Source: Tribonema minus
Lineage: Eukaryota > Sar > Xanthophyceae > Tribonematales > Tribonemataceae
Direction: 5' to 3'
Assembly: GCA_017506865.1 (NCBI GenBank)
Contig: JAFCMP010000512.1
Location: 434,001 to 498,000, forward strand
Length of the DNA: 64,000 bases
Shown here: positions 35,372 to 46,500 of the stretch, piece after piece
Position numbering within the stretch: position 1 is the stretch's first letter
Layout of the letters: the number at the start of each line of letters is the position of its first letter
Translations under genes and position numbers: made by a program
The notes under the pieces: model-generated
What the model saw: the letters and a program-made list of their open reading frames with translations, nothing else
Databases searched by the model: none
What the model was told of the DNA's origin: nothing

Positions 35372-38300
35372 ATGGCGGGCAGCAAACGAGGCTCACAAGA
35401 TGCGACTCAAGGTAAAACTGTCCTGTCAAACAACATCGAAAGTCCGAAGATGCTGCTGCTGATAAGAGCAGAGGAGTGGTGCCGATAGCGGCACTTTGAC
35501 GCGAGCGCAATGATCTCATTTCTGATAGTGCCTCCTAGCCATGTCATCCCTAATTCTGGTGACACAGCCGATCATAACGAGCACATGCACGTTTTTGACA
35601 GTTCGTTCGCTTGGAGTATTAATTTCTCGAGAACGTCCGCTGACTGACTTGGTGTACTGAGCTAGCGACTTAAGCTGTGTGCTGAGGTGCACTGCGCGCT
35701 CGTTGAACCTACAGCTGTGATCATTCCTTCAATCGTCTCAGTGCGAGCTGTTTTGATTGATTATCCTATCAACATCAACTACATAGCTGTGTGGAGCACA
35801 GTCATCGGGCAGAGCACGTGTTCAAACGCACAACAGTCAACATCTGGACCCTGCAATTGAATGCAGCTATTCGACTTGTCATCGCCATTGCTACGCCAAC
35901 CGATGCTGCATCCAGTGCTGCAGTCAGGACATTTGGCAGATTCTGTGCCTGCCAGGGATTGCTGTTTCAACATACAGCCAGACTACACACCATGCATACA
36001 TGTGAATGATGATTGGTGCTGTGCAGCGGCGTCGCAAGATACGGCGTCGCAAAGGGTGAAGAAGCAGAAGACAAAGGTCATGGATGATTCTGGCCAGACA
36101 CAGGTGAATACAAATCAACATACACACCTTTTCAATTTGAGGCTGAAGCCTTTGGAGCCGCTCAACGCAAGCCACGCATACTGGCAAATGGCAGCTGGGC
36201 GTGATAGAACGCGCACATCATTAGTGTGTACTGCATGATGCAGTCTCGTTTACGCAAGTGTGTCGCAAAGGGCGACCATGCAGTCGACATACTGTTGAGG
36301 TTGCTGGCAGTACCTACCATGGGCTTGAAGCCTGCACTGCAGCTGTCAGCAAGGTGCTCACGCTGATGAACAATGTGACACATTGCGTAGAAGTTCCTGT
36401 TGAGGTCACTTCATCTTGACCTTGCACCTATGTCCATGTCTGTCTGTGGCTTCTCAAACACAGGTCGTGGGTCTCCACTCCTTGTGAAGTATGCCGCTGC
36501 GGGTTTGCTTGATATTGTCATCCCACGCGCTTGCTTGTCCACGACTTACCACAAGCACACTCGCCACGCTGCCAACGTGCTTACTGACTGCATCATCAAG
36601 TACATGTTTTTGATATATCTTCCAGAGTGTTCCACGCGAGAACACGGTGCTCTCATGACAACGCTCAGCATCCTCAGCGTAATGCTGGTGACCACTTGAG
36701 ACTGGAAAGCATCCCCATGCTGTATGCTCGAGAACAAAACATCAACCTTACAGCGAGACCGTCTTGCCAGGATCCACCATCACAAAGCAATGCTGACTGT
36801 GGTCTGGAAGCCGACGTGTACCAAAGCCACTTCCACCAACACTCCGTCTCAATTGCAACGCTGAGTGTGTATGGTGTGTTTGCCCATGAGCGCAGGAGCA
36901 ACGGCGGGCGCTGCGTCGGACGCTGGCGGCGCACGGAGAGGAGCTGGTTGCGGATCGGCCGCAGATTGCTCAGCTGGGGAGTGATGCATTCGATAAGGTA
37001 GGTATGGTATGCATCAAGGCCATACATACATATCAGCGTAGGTAAGTATGGTATGCATCAAGGGCATACATACACACCATGTTAGGTAGGTAGGGTATGC
37101 ATCAAGGGCGTACATACATACCAGCTTGTTGCGTGAACAGAAGAAGATGCTGTTTTCAGTCTGTGCAAGGTGCGGACGACTTGTGTGCTTCAAGGGCATG
37201 CATACCAGCTGCATGAGCAGAGATCCTATTTCAGCCTGTGCAAGGCGTGAATTACTGGCACCTTGCCCAGTCATATGCCGAGGCTCAATGTCAACGTCGC
37301 TTTCTCTGTGTACACGAGAAGTACACAGTCATCAATACTTGGGCACAGCAAGCGCAACAGCGTTGTCATTGTTGAAGTGTGCACCCTGGCAGCGCTGAGG
37401 GCCAAACCTCAACTTAACAACCACTGGTGTGTCTTTGCACTGAAGATGAGGGTAGAGCTGCAGGGTTCACATTCTGGATGACCTGCAAAGCGCTCTAGCA
37501 GGCACCGGCACGTGCAGGCATGCTTGGCCAGTACAGCAGGGAAGGATACAAGGGCACGTATCGGGAGGCAGGAAGTTGCAACATGCGCCAATGCATTCTG
37601 CTACTTGCTACTGACGTACGCGCAATGTAGGTACATGTGTACGCCATTGTTTAACGCAATGGATGCCGGAATTTCGTCATATCCAGCAATGCTTCGGAAG
37701 AGTTAACCGAGTGTCAAGCTCAGACACCTCAGAGCCTCGATTGATGCCAGCCTTGGACCGTAGCTGGTGGCAAGCACAAGACTTGAAAAAAAAATTGGTA
37801 TGGTGCAGAACTTCAATTACATGAACATATCTCATTATGTCGATGCAATGATCCATTGATCTCATGCTTTGCGACGACCCACGCGCACATGGCACGTGCT
37901 GCACGCATTGAGCTTGGCAGCTGTGGTAGGCCAGCAAGCCTTAATCACCCGACATATATGGCTGCCAAAGCAAGGGAGGCCCATGAGAGTATTATCACAG
38001 ACTGCTGCACGCCGAGTGCTCCACGCGCTTACGCTTGTGTTTGGCAGTCCCAATACTGGCTGTGGGTTGTGATGCCATATTCTAACATTGAAAGAGGACG
38101 GGCCCGTAGGGCCCGGCATTGCAGGCGGGAGAGTCACAGATGTGCACAGCTTGACCTGCACCTATAGCAGCCGACGTCCTCAACTCTTGAGCGATCATGT
38201 CAGACGAATGCGGTCATTCCACGCATGTACACCGTGTACTCTTCATTCATTACTGCTCACGGCGCAATGTGGGTTGCGGAACCATGCGTAGCGGACAGGC

Positions 38301-41300
38301 TCTTGGGTTGTGTTATTGCAGTCACCTGCGATAATCTACCATGCGGGGCAGACACAGGTGCTTCAAGTCTGAGCCGTGCCTATCGCAGCCAATGTCTCCA
38401 TCCCTTGAGAGCGCCTCAGGGTTAGGGTTAGAGTTAGGTTTCAACGCTGGAGAAGTGCGTCTCTGCCTTTACAGTAGGATGAAATCTTGTGTGCTGACCA
38501 CATGCTGTGTGGTTGATGATGCAGGCCGTCGACAAGAGCAGCGAAATCTTTGAGGAGGTCAAGTACCCCCGCGAGGCGTATCTGGACATCGAGAACCTCA
38601 AGAAGATATCTGACGCGAGCACGCGGCAGGTGAGTTGAAGTTGAGGTTTGACTTGCAAATCTGCCGGGAAGTTGTCAGCGTAAACAGACGCAGGCTTGCG
38701 GCAAGATAAAAGGTTGTGCTGAACAGATGCACGCGCATCTATGGCATAGATACTCTGTGTGAGATATATAGAGTGTGCGATATGCCATGTGTGATACATG
38801 ACGTACTTATACTTGTGTTTGATGAACGTGGATACATGCTGTCCACCTGCTCCCATGTATGCCGAGTCTTGCAAGCCCAGCCTGCACCAGCAGTATCTGC
38901 ATCTCTTGCATGCCCCTGCTGTCTTGCCCCCCAGTGCAAGTCTCACTTGTAGGCAAAGCCTACCAACCATTGAACCCTCCCAGAAGACATCGACCGCAAG
39001 TGCCATCCAGCTGCGCTGCCATCACTTGAGAGGAAAAAACAACACCTTCTGCCATGTGCTCTCTCATGAACACACACAGGTGGGGAGTCTCAAGGCGAAG
39101 GGCCTGCCCTTTGGGCACGAAGAGTTCCTCGCCAGCCTGGCCGCGCTCGCAAAGCCGCGCAACGCCGAGGTGGACTGGGCCATGATAGGCCATGCTGTCA
39201 GCCCGTGCATCCGCTGCATACCGCGCATGGACTTAATGCTGGGACCCCTGGACAAGCCCAAGGTTGGTACAATTACTTGCGCACTTGCGTTGTTGCGGCG
39301 CTTTCCGTGTGTCCTGTCAGTTAATAACTGACAGTTATCAGCACTTGACTCAGGTCAGTTTCAGTTCTCATCGTCCAAGCGTGGGTTGAACGCAGATTCA
39401 CCCCGCAACTGCAACTAGTACATGCTGGGACCCCTGGACAAGCCCAAGGTCAGTTTCATGAAAATGAATCAGAAGATTGTAGAGCTCGAGGTGACAAGCC
39501 CAAGGTCAGTTTCATGGAAACGAATCAGAAGCTTGTAGGGCTCTAGATGACAACGTGTGGTTACCGTAGGTCACGGAGTATAACCCCCCCCCGTTTTAGC
39601 ACGCTGCGAGGCCCGTGTACGGAAGACGGGGGGTCTTATACGGGGGGGGGGGGTCTTATACAACGTACCCCCCGTCTTGCTCGCGCGTGAGAGTGGCTGC
39701 GGTAGCATATATCGCATGATATACACTGCAGCACACAGCGACTGCAAGCAGCAGGCCACAAATGAACGTTCTGCAGCTCCTACCCTAGCACGCCTGGTTC
39801 AATCACGCCCTTCGCACTGCAACCTCACGGCTGCAGAGGCATTGCACGGCAACGCAGCTCGCACCACCTGCTTTTGCGCTGCACCACAACTTGTCCCTCG
39901 CGTCGAAACGACTTGAAGTTTGCGTAACTGCCATGTTTCTTTGTCTACAACCCCGGTCTTATACAACACGTGCTTACCCCGGTCTTATACAGCATACCCC
40001 CGGTCTTGCGCACACACACACACCTCCCTAGGGAGACGGGGGGTCTTATACCACAGTATACGATGAGGGGGTCTTATACAAGAGGGGGGGTTTATACTCC
40101 GTGAACCACGGTAGCCATATGATTGAATGCCTTCCACCAATGACCGTGGCCGCCGCTGCTGCGGCAGTTGGCCACGAGTCAAACAGTGCCACCACATCCA
40201 CAGTCGTCAAAAAGACTTATGTGTGCAAGCTTTCAGCGTTCGAGGCATGGGTGCTCACTACCCCCCTGTACTGATCTTAAGCTTCAGGCTGGGGTCCCTG
40301 GCACGTCGCAGGTGGCCGCATGCGCCGCACTGAGTTGTTGAACTTGCATAATACGCGAACGCGCTGTGCAGTAACTGCAGATGGCGCCTACTAGAAGAAA
40401 GTCACTTGTGAGCACAAAAACGGGCCCTACACGTGCAGCCATTCGCCAGCATGCCGCGCGCATGGCGTCTGTGCTCATGTCTCTAGCACATGTCGGCAGT
40501 ACGGCTGGTGATGATGTTGAAGTGTTGGCGGCAGACCGCAAGTGTGACATGCCATTGGATGCAGGGCATTCATACATGCCACGTGTGCGAATCGCGCAGG
40601 CCGCAAGTCTGCAGTGCGTCTCACGCATTACGTCGGGGGCGAACGAAAGGCCAGCATCGCAGACACGCTCTCATGGCCCCCCTGTGTACATGGACGGTGA
40701 TCGATTGCCTGGTAACGTTATGGTGCGCGGTTGTCACGCGCAATGTACTGATCACTCAGCCGCTGCAAATGCATGGCAGGTAGGTATTGCAGCATGGCCC
40801 ATACGTACCCCCTGCCGTGACCCCACTGCGCTGTGCCTTTCTGATGCCTCTACGAGCCACGACAGGTTGTGCGTGCGGTGCAGCGCGAGCGCAAGCAGAA
40901 GCCCAAGGATAACTTTGAGAGGGTCGTGCCCATCACGGTCAAGGAAGGGGGCAAGGAGGCGGAGGTGAGCTTCACATTAAAGTTGAAGTTGACATGAGCT
41001 TCAAATTTGAAGTTGAAGTTGTGTGCAAGCGTCATTTTTGTGATCACCCTGCCTGCTCCTTAGAAGTGCGATGCCCAGAGGCCGGACTGTTTGTGGCTGT
41101 AGATGTTTGACAGGATACCACTGACAATGACTTCTTGTTCAGTCATTGCCCTTGTCTTGCTGTTTGCCGGAGCAGCAATGACCTCTTGTTCATTCATTGC
41201 CCTTGTCTTGCTGTTTGCCGGAGCAGAAGGACCCCCAGCAAATTCGTCAGACGGCCATGAAGGACAGGTTCCTGGAGCCGGGCCGCAGCGCAGAGTTTGC

Positions 41301-42953
41301 CAAATTCATCATGAACCCAAACAGCTTCACGCAGGTGCGCATGTTTGTGCAGCTAAGGGTTGCAAGCCAGTGTGGGGTTGTGAGGCCTTCACATTCACAC
41401 TCCTGATGGTCCTGGCTGGTACTGTTGTTGAAGTTGAAGTTGTTGGAGCAGGTTTCAGCCCTGGTCTGTGAACATTACCTGCTTGTGCTTGCCCAAGCAT
41501 TGCGAGCAATGTTGCTCGAACGTACAAATGTGATGATGCTTGCACCCAAACAAGAAATTCAGGTGGATACGCAGTGAAAGTAGGCCTGCCGACATGTCAA
41601 ACGAATTTTGCTTTCAATATTTTCCTCGTTTGGCAATGTGCTGTGCAAGCACATGTGGTACGTGCATGTGCGTGTACTCGCAGGTGCAGTGAGGATAGCA
41701 ATGACTTGGCATGGCTTGATGACCTAGCGGCTACTTAGACACAAGAAAGGAGCACACACAAGCATTTCTGGTACTCCTGCCATTTGTTCATCGCGCAGTC
41801 AGTGGTTGTCCTGTGGTGGGTTGGTTTGCTGTTGGGCATTCAGCAATGCAGAATCTTGCCATTTGTACGGCAAATTCGTACATTGCCCCACTTGGTGACC
41901 ACACATACTGTTGCATCTGCTTGCGCTTCGCCCGTGCAGACGGTGGAGAACATGTTTGACTTCACCTTCTACATCAAGAACGGCCTCACAGGGCTAGCAG
42001 TTGACAAGGTCAGTGCTCAGCACATATGTTAAAATGATGCTGTTGAGTACCGAACTTGCTCATGCTGCCAAGCTCTGTACACACGTGCTTGGCTGCGCTT
42101 CGCTGGTAGGGCACCCAGCTAAACGGCGGTGGCAACTTTTGAGCGAAGGCTGGAGCGTCTGTCTAATGCACTTACTGTTCAACACACAAAAACACTACTC
42201 TCCAATAGTAAAGCGGCACTTACTTCTTCAAAGGACCTTACCTGCATGGAATGGCACCCGTCAATATGGAGGGTACTGTACATTAGGCGAGGCCCTAGGG
42301 TCAGTGGCAGAGCCGATGTGCTGCAGGCGTTGTTTTGATCAGTCAGCATGCAAAAGGCGGCTAGACGTCTCTTGAGCTGGGCATTGCAGTGCACGTTGTT
42401 GCGACCACGACCCTGACAAGCAAGTGCGCACAGCGCGTTTTGCTTCTCAAATGCGTGTATGGAGGACATCGCGTGTGTCTTTACAGGTGTGCATTCGCGC
42501 GCGTGCGCGCGCGCGCGTGTGTGGGCGTGCGTGTGCGTGTGTGTGTGTTGCCCAGCATTCGTGAGTCTAGAAAGAACAGTGGTGGTCATCGCTTTACAGG
42601 AGTCTAACCACCGTGAATGCTTTGCAGAGTATTGAAGGAAGTTCAAGGCATATATGCGATGCTCATCCTGTTTCAACTTTGCCGGCCGCCGCCCGCAGGA
42701 AGCGGGCAAGCTCAACACGCAGTTCACGCGCATCCTCTCCCAGGACGACGCCGCCTCGCGCAGCAGCAACAAGCAGTCAGTGCTCAGCTTCACCAGGCAG
42801 GACTTCAAGAACCTGATTGAGCTGTGCGGACTCGAGGGTCAGGAGCCCATGATACCAGCCAGGCCCATGGGAGCCGGGTCAGACTACTATGATCCGCTGG
42901 TGGACTTGGAGAACAACGGCGGGGGGGGGGGCGGCTCGCACGTCGCACAATAG
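35372..42953 (+). CDS. NSE4: NSE4 kleisin subunit of the SMC5/6 complex
   Basis: NSE4 bridges the heads of SMC5 and SMC6, a complex for DNA repair and chromosome segregation. Nine exons join in phase: 35372-35411, 36027-36103, 36896-36997, 38525-38629, 39080-39262, 40866-40964, 41227-41334, 41940-42008 and 42699-42953, giving 345 residues. The N-terminal kleisin helix region reads EQRRALRRTLAAHGEELVAD, then SSEIFEEVKYPREAYLDIEN, matching LFxxVxxPREAxLDA of the family. The C-terminal winged-helix signature spans exons 7-8: FAKFIMNPNSFTQ-TVENMFDFTFYIKNG, very close to the conserved F-V-x-NPxSFxQTVENxFxxSFLxRDG. The last exon has SFTRQDFKNLIELCGLEGQE. Introns are up to 1.6 kb and carry several repeats and a transposon. 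The start at 35372 is the only ATG giving the in-phase MAGSKRGSQDATQ leader. Confidence 0.92.
36998..37125. repeat. Three-copy minisatellite beginning at the NSE4 exon-3 donor
   Basis: Three roughly 40-bp units containing GTAGGTATGGTATGCATCAA and CATACATACA start at 36998, 37038 and about 37083. The first unit begins exactly at the GT donor of the exon ending at 36997, so donor-like GTAGGT sequence is repeated downstream. Two further imperfect 70-bp repeats follow to about 37250. Confidence 0.75.
38094..38440 (+). repeat. Dispersed repeat pieces related to 56030-56165
   Basis: Two parts of the NSE4 intron (38094-38190 and 38341-38440) match the segment at 56030-56165. The shared blocks include GGACGGGCCC-x-TAG-GGGCCC-like sequence, GGGGCAGACACAG, TCTGAGCC-x-x-x-CCTATCG and AGCC-x-x-TGTCTCCATC. 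The second ends in GGGTTAGGGTTAGAGTTAGG (38419-38438), a telomere-like run. Confidence 0.55.
39236..39449 (+). repeat. Duplicated end of NSE4 exon 5 including donor
   Basis: The last 27 bases of exon 5 (ATGCTGGGACCCCTGGACAA then GCCCAAG, ending 39262) recur identically in the following intron, ending at about 39449 and again followed by GT (GTCAGT). A shorter third piece (GACAAGCCCAAGGTCAGTTT) is at about 39494. The copy would give an alternative donor if an acceptor lies upstream. Confidence 0.8.
39466..40255 (+). repeat. Dispersed repeat (GAGCTCTAGGTGACAA family), copy split by a transposon
   Basis: Left part 39466-39563 and right part 40112-40255 together match the uninterrupted copies at 44203-44300 and 46009-46186. 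Shared blocks are GTAGAGCTC-x-AGGTGACAA, GGTTAGCC, TGCCTTCCACCAATGACC, TTGGCCACGAGTCAAACA and TGTGTGCAAGCTTT. The interruption is a 548-bp element with terminal inverted repeats. Confidence 0.8.
39564..40111. mobile_element. TA-flanked MITE-like element with terminal inverted repeats
   Basis: The 548-bp element starts CCGTAGGTCACGGAGTATAA and ends with the inverted form TTATACTCCGTGAACCACGG (17 of 20 positions pair). It interrupts a dispersed repeat whose intact copies read GGTTAGCC at this point; here the site is GGTTA-element-TAGCC, so TA was duplicated. A TA duplication suits the Tc1/mariner superfamily. The interior has at least six GGGTCTTATAC-like motifs within G- and C-runs and no coding capacity. 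It sits in the NSE4 intron 39263-40865. Confidence 0.82.
41126..41226 (+). repeat. Duplicated intron end before NSE4 exon 7
   Basis: A unit of about 51 bp (AATGACTTCTTGTTCAGTCA, then TTGCCCTTGTCTTGCTGTTT, then GCCGGAGCAG) occurs twice in tandem. The second copy ends at the AG acceptor (41226) used for exon 7. The first therefore supplies an equivalent upstream acceptor at about 41176. Confidence 0.85.
42488..42551. repeat. Alternating purine-pyrimidine (GC/GT) run
   Basis: About 60 bp of nearly perfect GC then GT dinucleotide repeats lie in the last NSE4 intron. Such runs can adopt Z-DNA; no role is shown. Confidence 0.8.
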
Positions 42954-43578
42954 GGGTGCGGAAAGCAATCGGGGAGAGGAACAGGGGGGGCTGGTACATA
43001 GGGCTGCTGTATAATGTACTGGTATGTGTTGCGTCTCTGGCAAGACAATCACCGTGCTTACTGTCCCGCTGGCGCAATGAGTGCCTGCTGCAATTCCTTG
43101 TCCATCTCGAAAACATGACGCTCAAGTAACTGAGTGCGCAGTCTGAGTGCGATAGGCGTTGCATGTGTGCGTGCACGCATACGCATGCTTGTGAAGTACT
43201 TTGAGATCGCCCTTCTGCATCACACTCTGCAAGCGTTCTGGGTGATGCGCTCTTCAAAGCTGCTCAGCAAGCCATCGATGCACCCATGTATTTTGAAAAA
43301 GAAGTGTCTCAGAGTGTGTGTGCATTTTGTTCATATGAGTGCACCTTCAAGTTGAAGTTCACCGGGCTGTGCTCCGACCGCTCATGTTACAGTGCACTAT
43401 GGTGCCGTGCAAACGCAGTTGCGTACTTTGCATTCAATCTTCAAGATGAGGTTTGCTGTGCCCAACACACCGCAATGCCACCATGCAACACTTGCTCACA
43501 ACACCGCGTTCAATCACAGACACGGACAGCCAACTTGTGCACAACACACACACACCATGCTCGTGGTGTGATGGGCAT
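42954..43578. other. Convergent intergenic region between NSE4 and the unknown minus gene
   Basis: Both flanking genes end toward this 625-bp stretch, so it should hold two polyadenylation regions. No canonical AATAAA-type signal stands out. A TTGAAGTT motif occurs at about 43350. No gene is supported. Confidence 0.4.
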
Positions 43579-46500
43579 TCATATTCGCTTCCAGACTTGC
43601 CACCAGGGGTCCCCCAGCGGCCTTGCTTTTGCAGTAGTGGCCACTTGGCCAGATGTTTGTCTGAACTCCTGCGCCGTGTGTGGCACGTTGCAGAAGCTGG
43701 GCACGAGCTTGCGTACCGCTGATTGCAGCGGCTTTGGCAGGGCGCTGAAGCTCTCCACCCGCCGTGCCTGCAGCAGCACCCGCACGAGATGTTGCCAACG
43801 GTATTTCAGTCACATCTTTGAACCCGAAATCTTCAGACGCCTTGGACAAGTATGAGACGGTGCTGAGATGTAATTCTGCATTGAAGGCAAGCATGCACCC
43901 AACTACAGTAGTGCGCTGATGACACTACATACCAAACCATTGAAATATATGGCAGTAAAATGCTCATTGCCGCTTGCACGCTTGACGATCACGGCCACAA
44001 CACATTCACTTCTAGCAGCACACGACTGGCGTCGGTCTTCTGTTGCGTTGGTCGCCTTGGTGTCTACCTGTAACGGTGTGGAGCAACAGGCTGCTGAGCA
44101 GCAGCTCTACGTTGCAACACAAACCGTTGTGCCACGCACCAGCCATCACCACCACAAACGGCTGAAATATTCACCCATACATGGAGAAAACCCATACATG
44201 GACACGAATCAAAAAGATCGTAGAGCTCTAGGTGACAAGGTGTGGTTAGCCGCAAGTGCCTTCCGCCGCTAATAACCGTGGTCGGCGCTGCTGTGTGGCG
44301 ACCAACACATGCTCACCTGCATGCCCAGGCTGCACATCTTGCCAGGAGCGTACCACGATGGACATTCCCCTTATACTACGTATGGTATACTCATACTTCG
44401 AAGTACATGCGGCATGTATGGATCCTATACTCATACTTCGAAGTACATGGGGTATGGCTAGCGCATCAATATCATCATAGCATGTTGAAATCCGGCTCAC
44501 CTGCATGTCCAGGCTGCACATCTTGCCGGGAGCGTACCAGGACGGACACTCCCCATAGCGGTGATACGTCATCAGCCCCGTATCAGGTTCACCATCCTGC
44601 CCACCCTCCCGCGCCACATAGGTGTACGACTCCTTGCACCCGTATTCAGGGGGGGGGCTGGGGCCTATGCCTATCCACTTGTTGCCCCGGCGTTTTGTTG
44701 AGCCTGCAGAGCGAGTGGTCGAGGTTGAGATGACAAAGACAGTGATTTGCAGCAGGGCTAGTAAGCAACAAGCAGACGCGAGGTCACAGCCGCAGCTTGT
44801 GTCGGCGAGCAGCTGCTGCGCAATGTGCAGTACAAGCAGCTTCAAACAAACAAGGGTACTTCGAAGTATATACCTACATACAAAATGTATACCTGCACAC
44901 ACATCAACCGCCGCCTCGTGTGTTGTTGTTGAACTTGGGCGTAACCGTTCCACCCCGTTTACCTACTTCAAGTACACGTGAACGCACCCAGGCAATGGCA
45001 CATCATGATAATTGACTCTCCTGTAAGCATGCTGGCGCCTGTAGCTGTTGAACTCTTTGAACATGGGGCCAGAACACACACACGCACAATGCCAGAATCA
45101 CATGAGGCGCGAATTCATTACCATGGTTTCTGAACACAGGACCTGCATGTGGGGCTTGTACTACATTTGAACTGCGCGTGAACCCCGCATGTGTACTCTA
45201 CCAATGGTGTCAGCAAATACCGTTCTTCAAAGTATTAGATCACATGCCCATCCCAGGACTGAAGATCACATGCATGCATGTACACACCTGATCTGGCCGA
45301 CACAAAGAAGTTCAAACTGAACACCCGCGCTGTTGGGCCACCTCCCCACGCCCCGCCCTTTCCCCTCCGCCCCTGCGAACTCCCGCGCGCGCTGCTGCTG
45401 CTGCTGCCGATGCTGGCGCTGCTGTCCGCCGATGCTTGTCCCGTGATCACGTGACCGTCGGGCCACTCGCTGGTCACTTGAAGTGCGCCCGTGGGCTGCA
45501 GTAGGTGAGTCACCACCTGGCTGTATGCCTGCAGAAGCGATTTCAAGCGCTCCATCAGCATCTTCCACGAGGCCACACATCTGGTTCGCAAGTTATGTAC
45601 GCAGTGCGTACCACAAAGCACCTAGCAGGACCCGCAAGTTGGCACCGCTGATGCTTGCCCTTGATTGCTAACATGGGAAACAGTGCAGTCACAGCCAATA
45701 GCAGCTCTGTTCTGGGTATTTTGCTCAATCATGCAAAGTCGGGGAATGGAACACCAGAAGGAACCAACTACAGAGGTTGACGCTTGCTTCTGAGCATGCC
45801 ATGGGCAGACATGCCTGGGGCAGCACGACCAAATGTCCAGCGCACCAAGCGAGCGCTCAACAGCACCGACAACGTCTGAAAGCATTGACTGGCAGGGGCA
45901 CTCATGAGAGCCATACCACAGCTTGTTTCTGCGTACCGCAGATGTGCGAGGGTGCAAAACTTGATTTTCTGCGGTGCAATCAGGACATTTTAGAGTTGTT
46001 TAATGAAAACGAATCAAAAGATCGTAGAGCTCTAGGTGACAAGGGATGGTTAGCCGCAAGTGCCTTCCACCAATGACCATGGTCGCCGCTGCTGCAGCAA
46101 TTGGCCACGAGTCAAACAATACCACCGTATCCACCAGTCAATAAGACTTTGTGTGCAAGCTTTTAGCGTTCGAGGCATTGGTGTTCAGTATTGGATAGGT
46201 CTCATGTGTTCGGTAGGCCAGCTGTTTAATGTTAGGTGCAGCTTACCTGGAATGGCTGCACAGGGTACCGCTTGCCAGCTGCAGTGTGGCGGAACACATG
46301 AAGCGGTTTCTTTGTGGCAGGATCGAGCAGCACAAAGAACTTGTGAACTGCCGACACGCTGTAAGCTTGCCAGGGGTTCGTCAAGACCCGGTCCACTGTG
46401 TCCAGGCCGTCTAGCACCGCGCGCACGTCCCCTTCTGCGACAGACATGGCAAGCATAATACGAGTCTTTAATGGCATGAATACCTGGTGCTGTTGAGGTT

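Noticed and set aside
38416-38438. Telomere-like GGGTTAGGGTTAG run
   Set aside because: Only about three imperfect units inside an intron repeat, so it is too short to call an interstitial telomere or a chromosome end.
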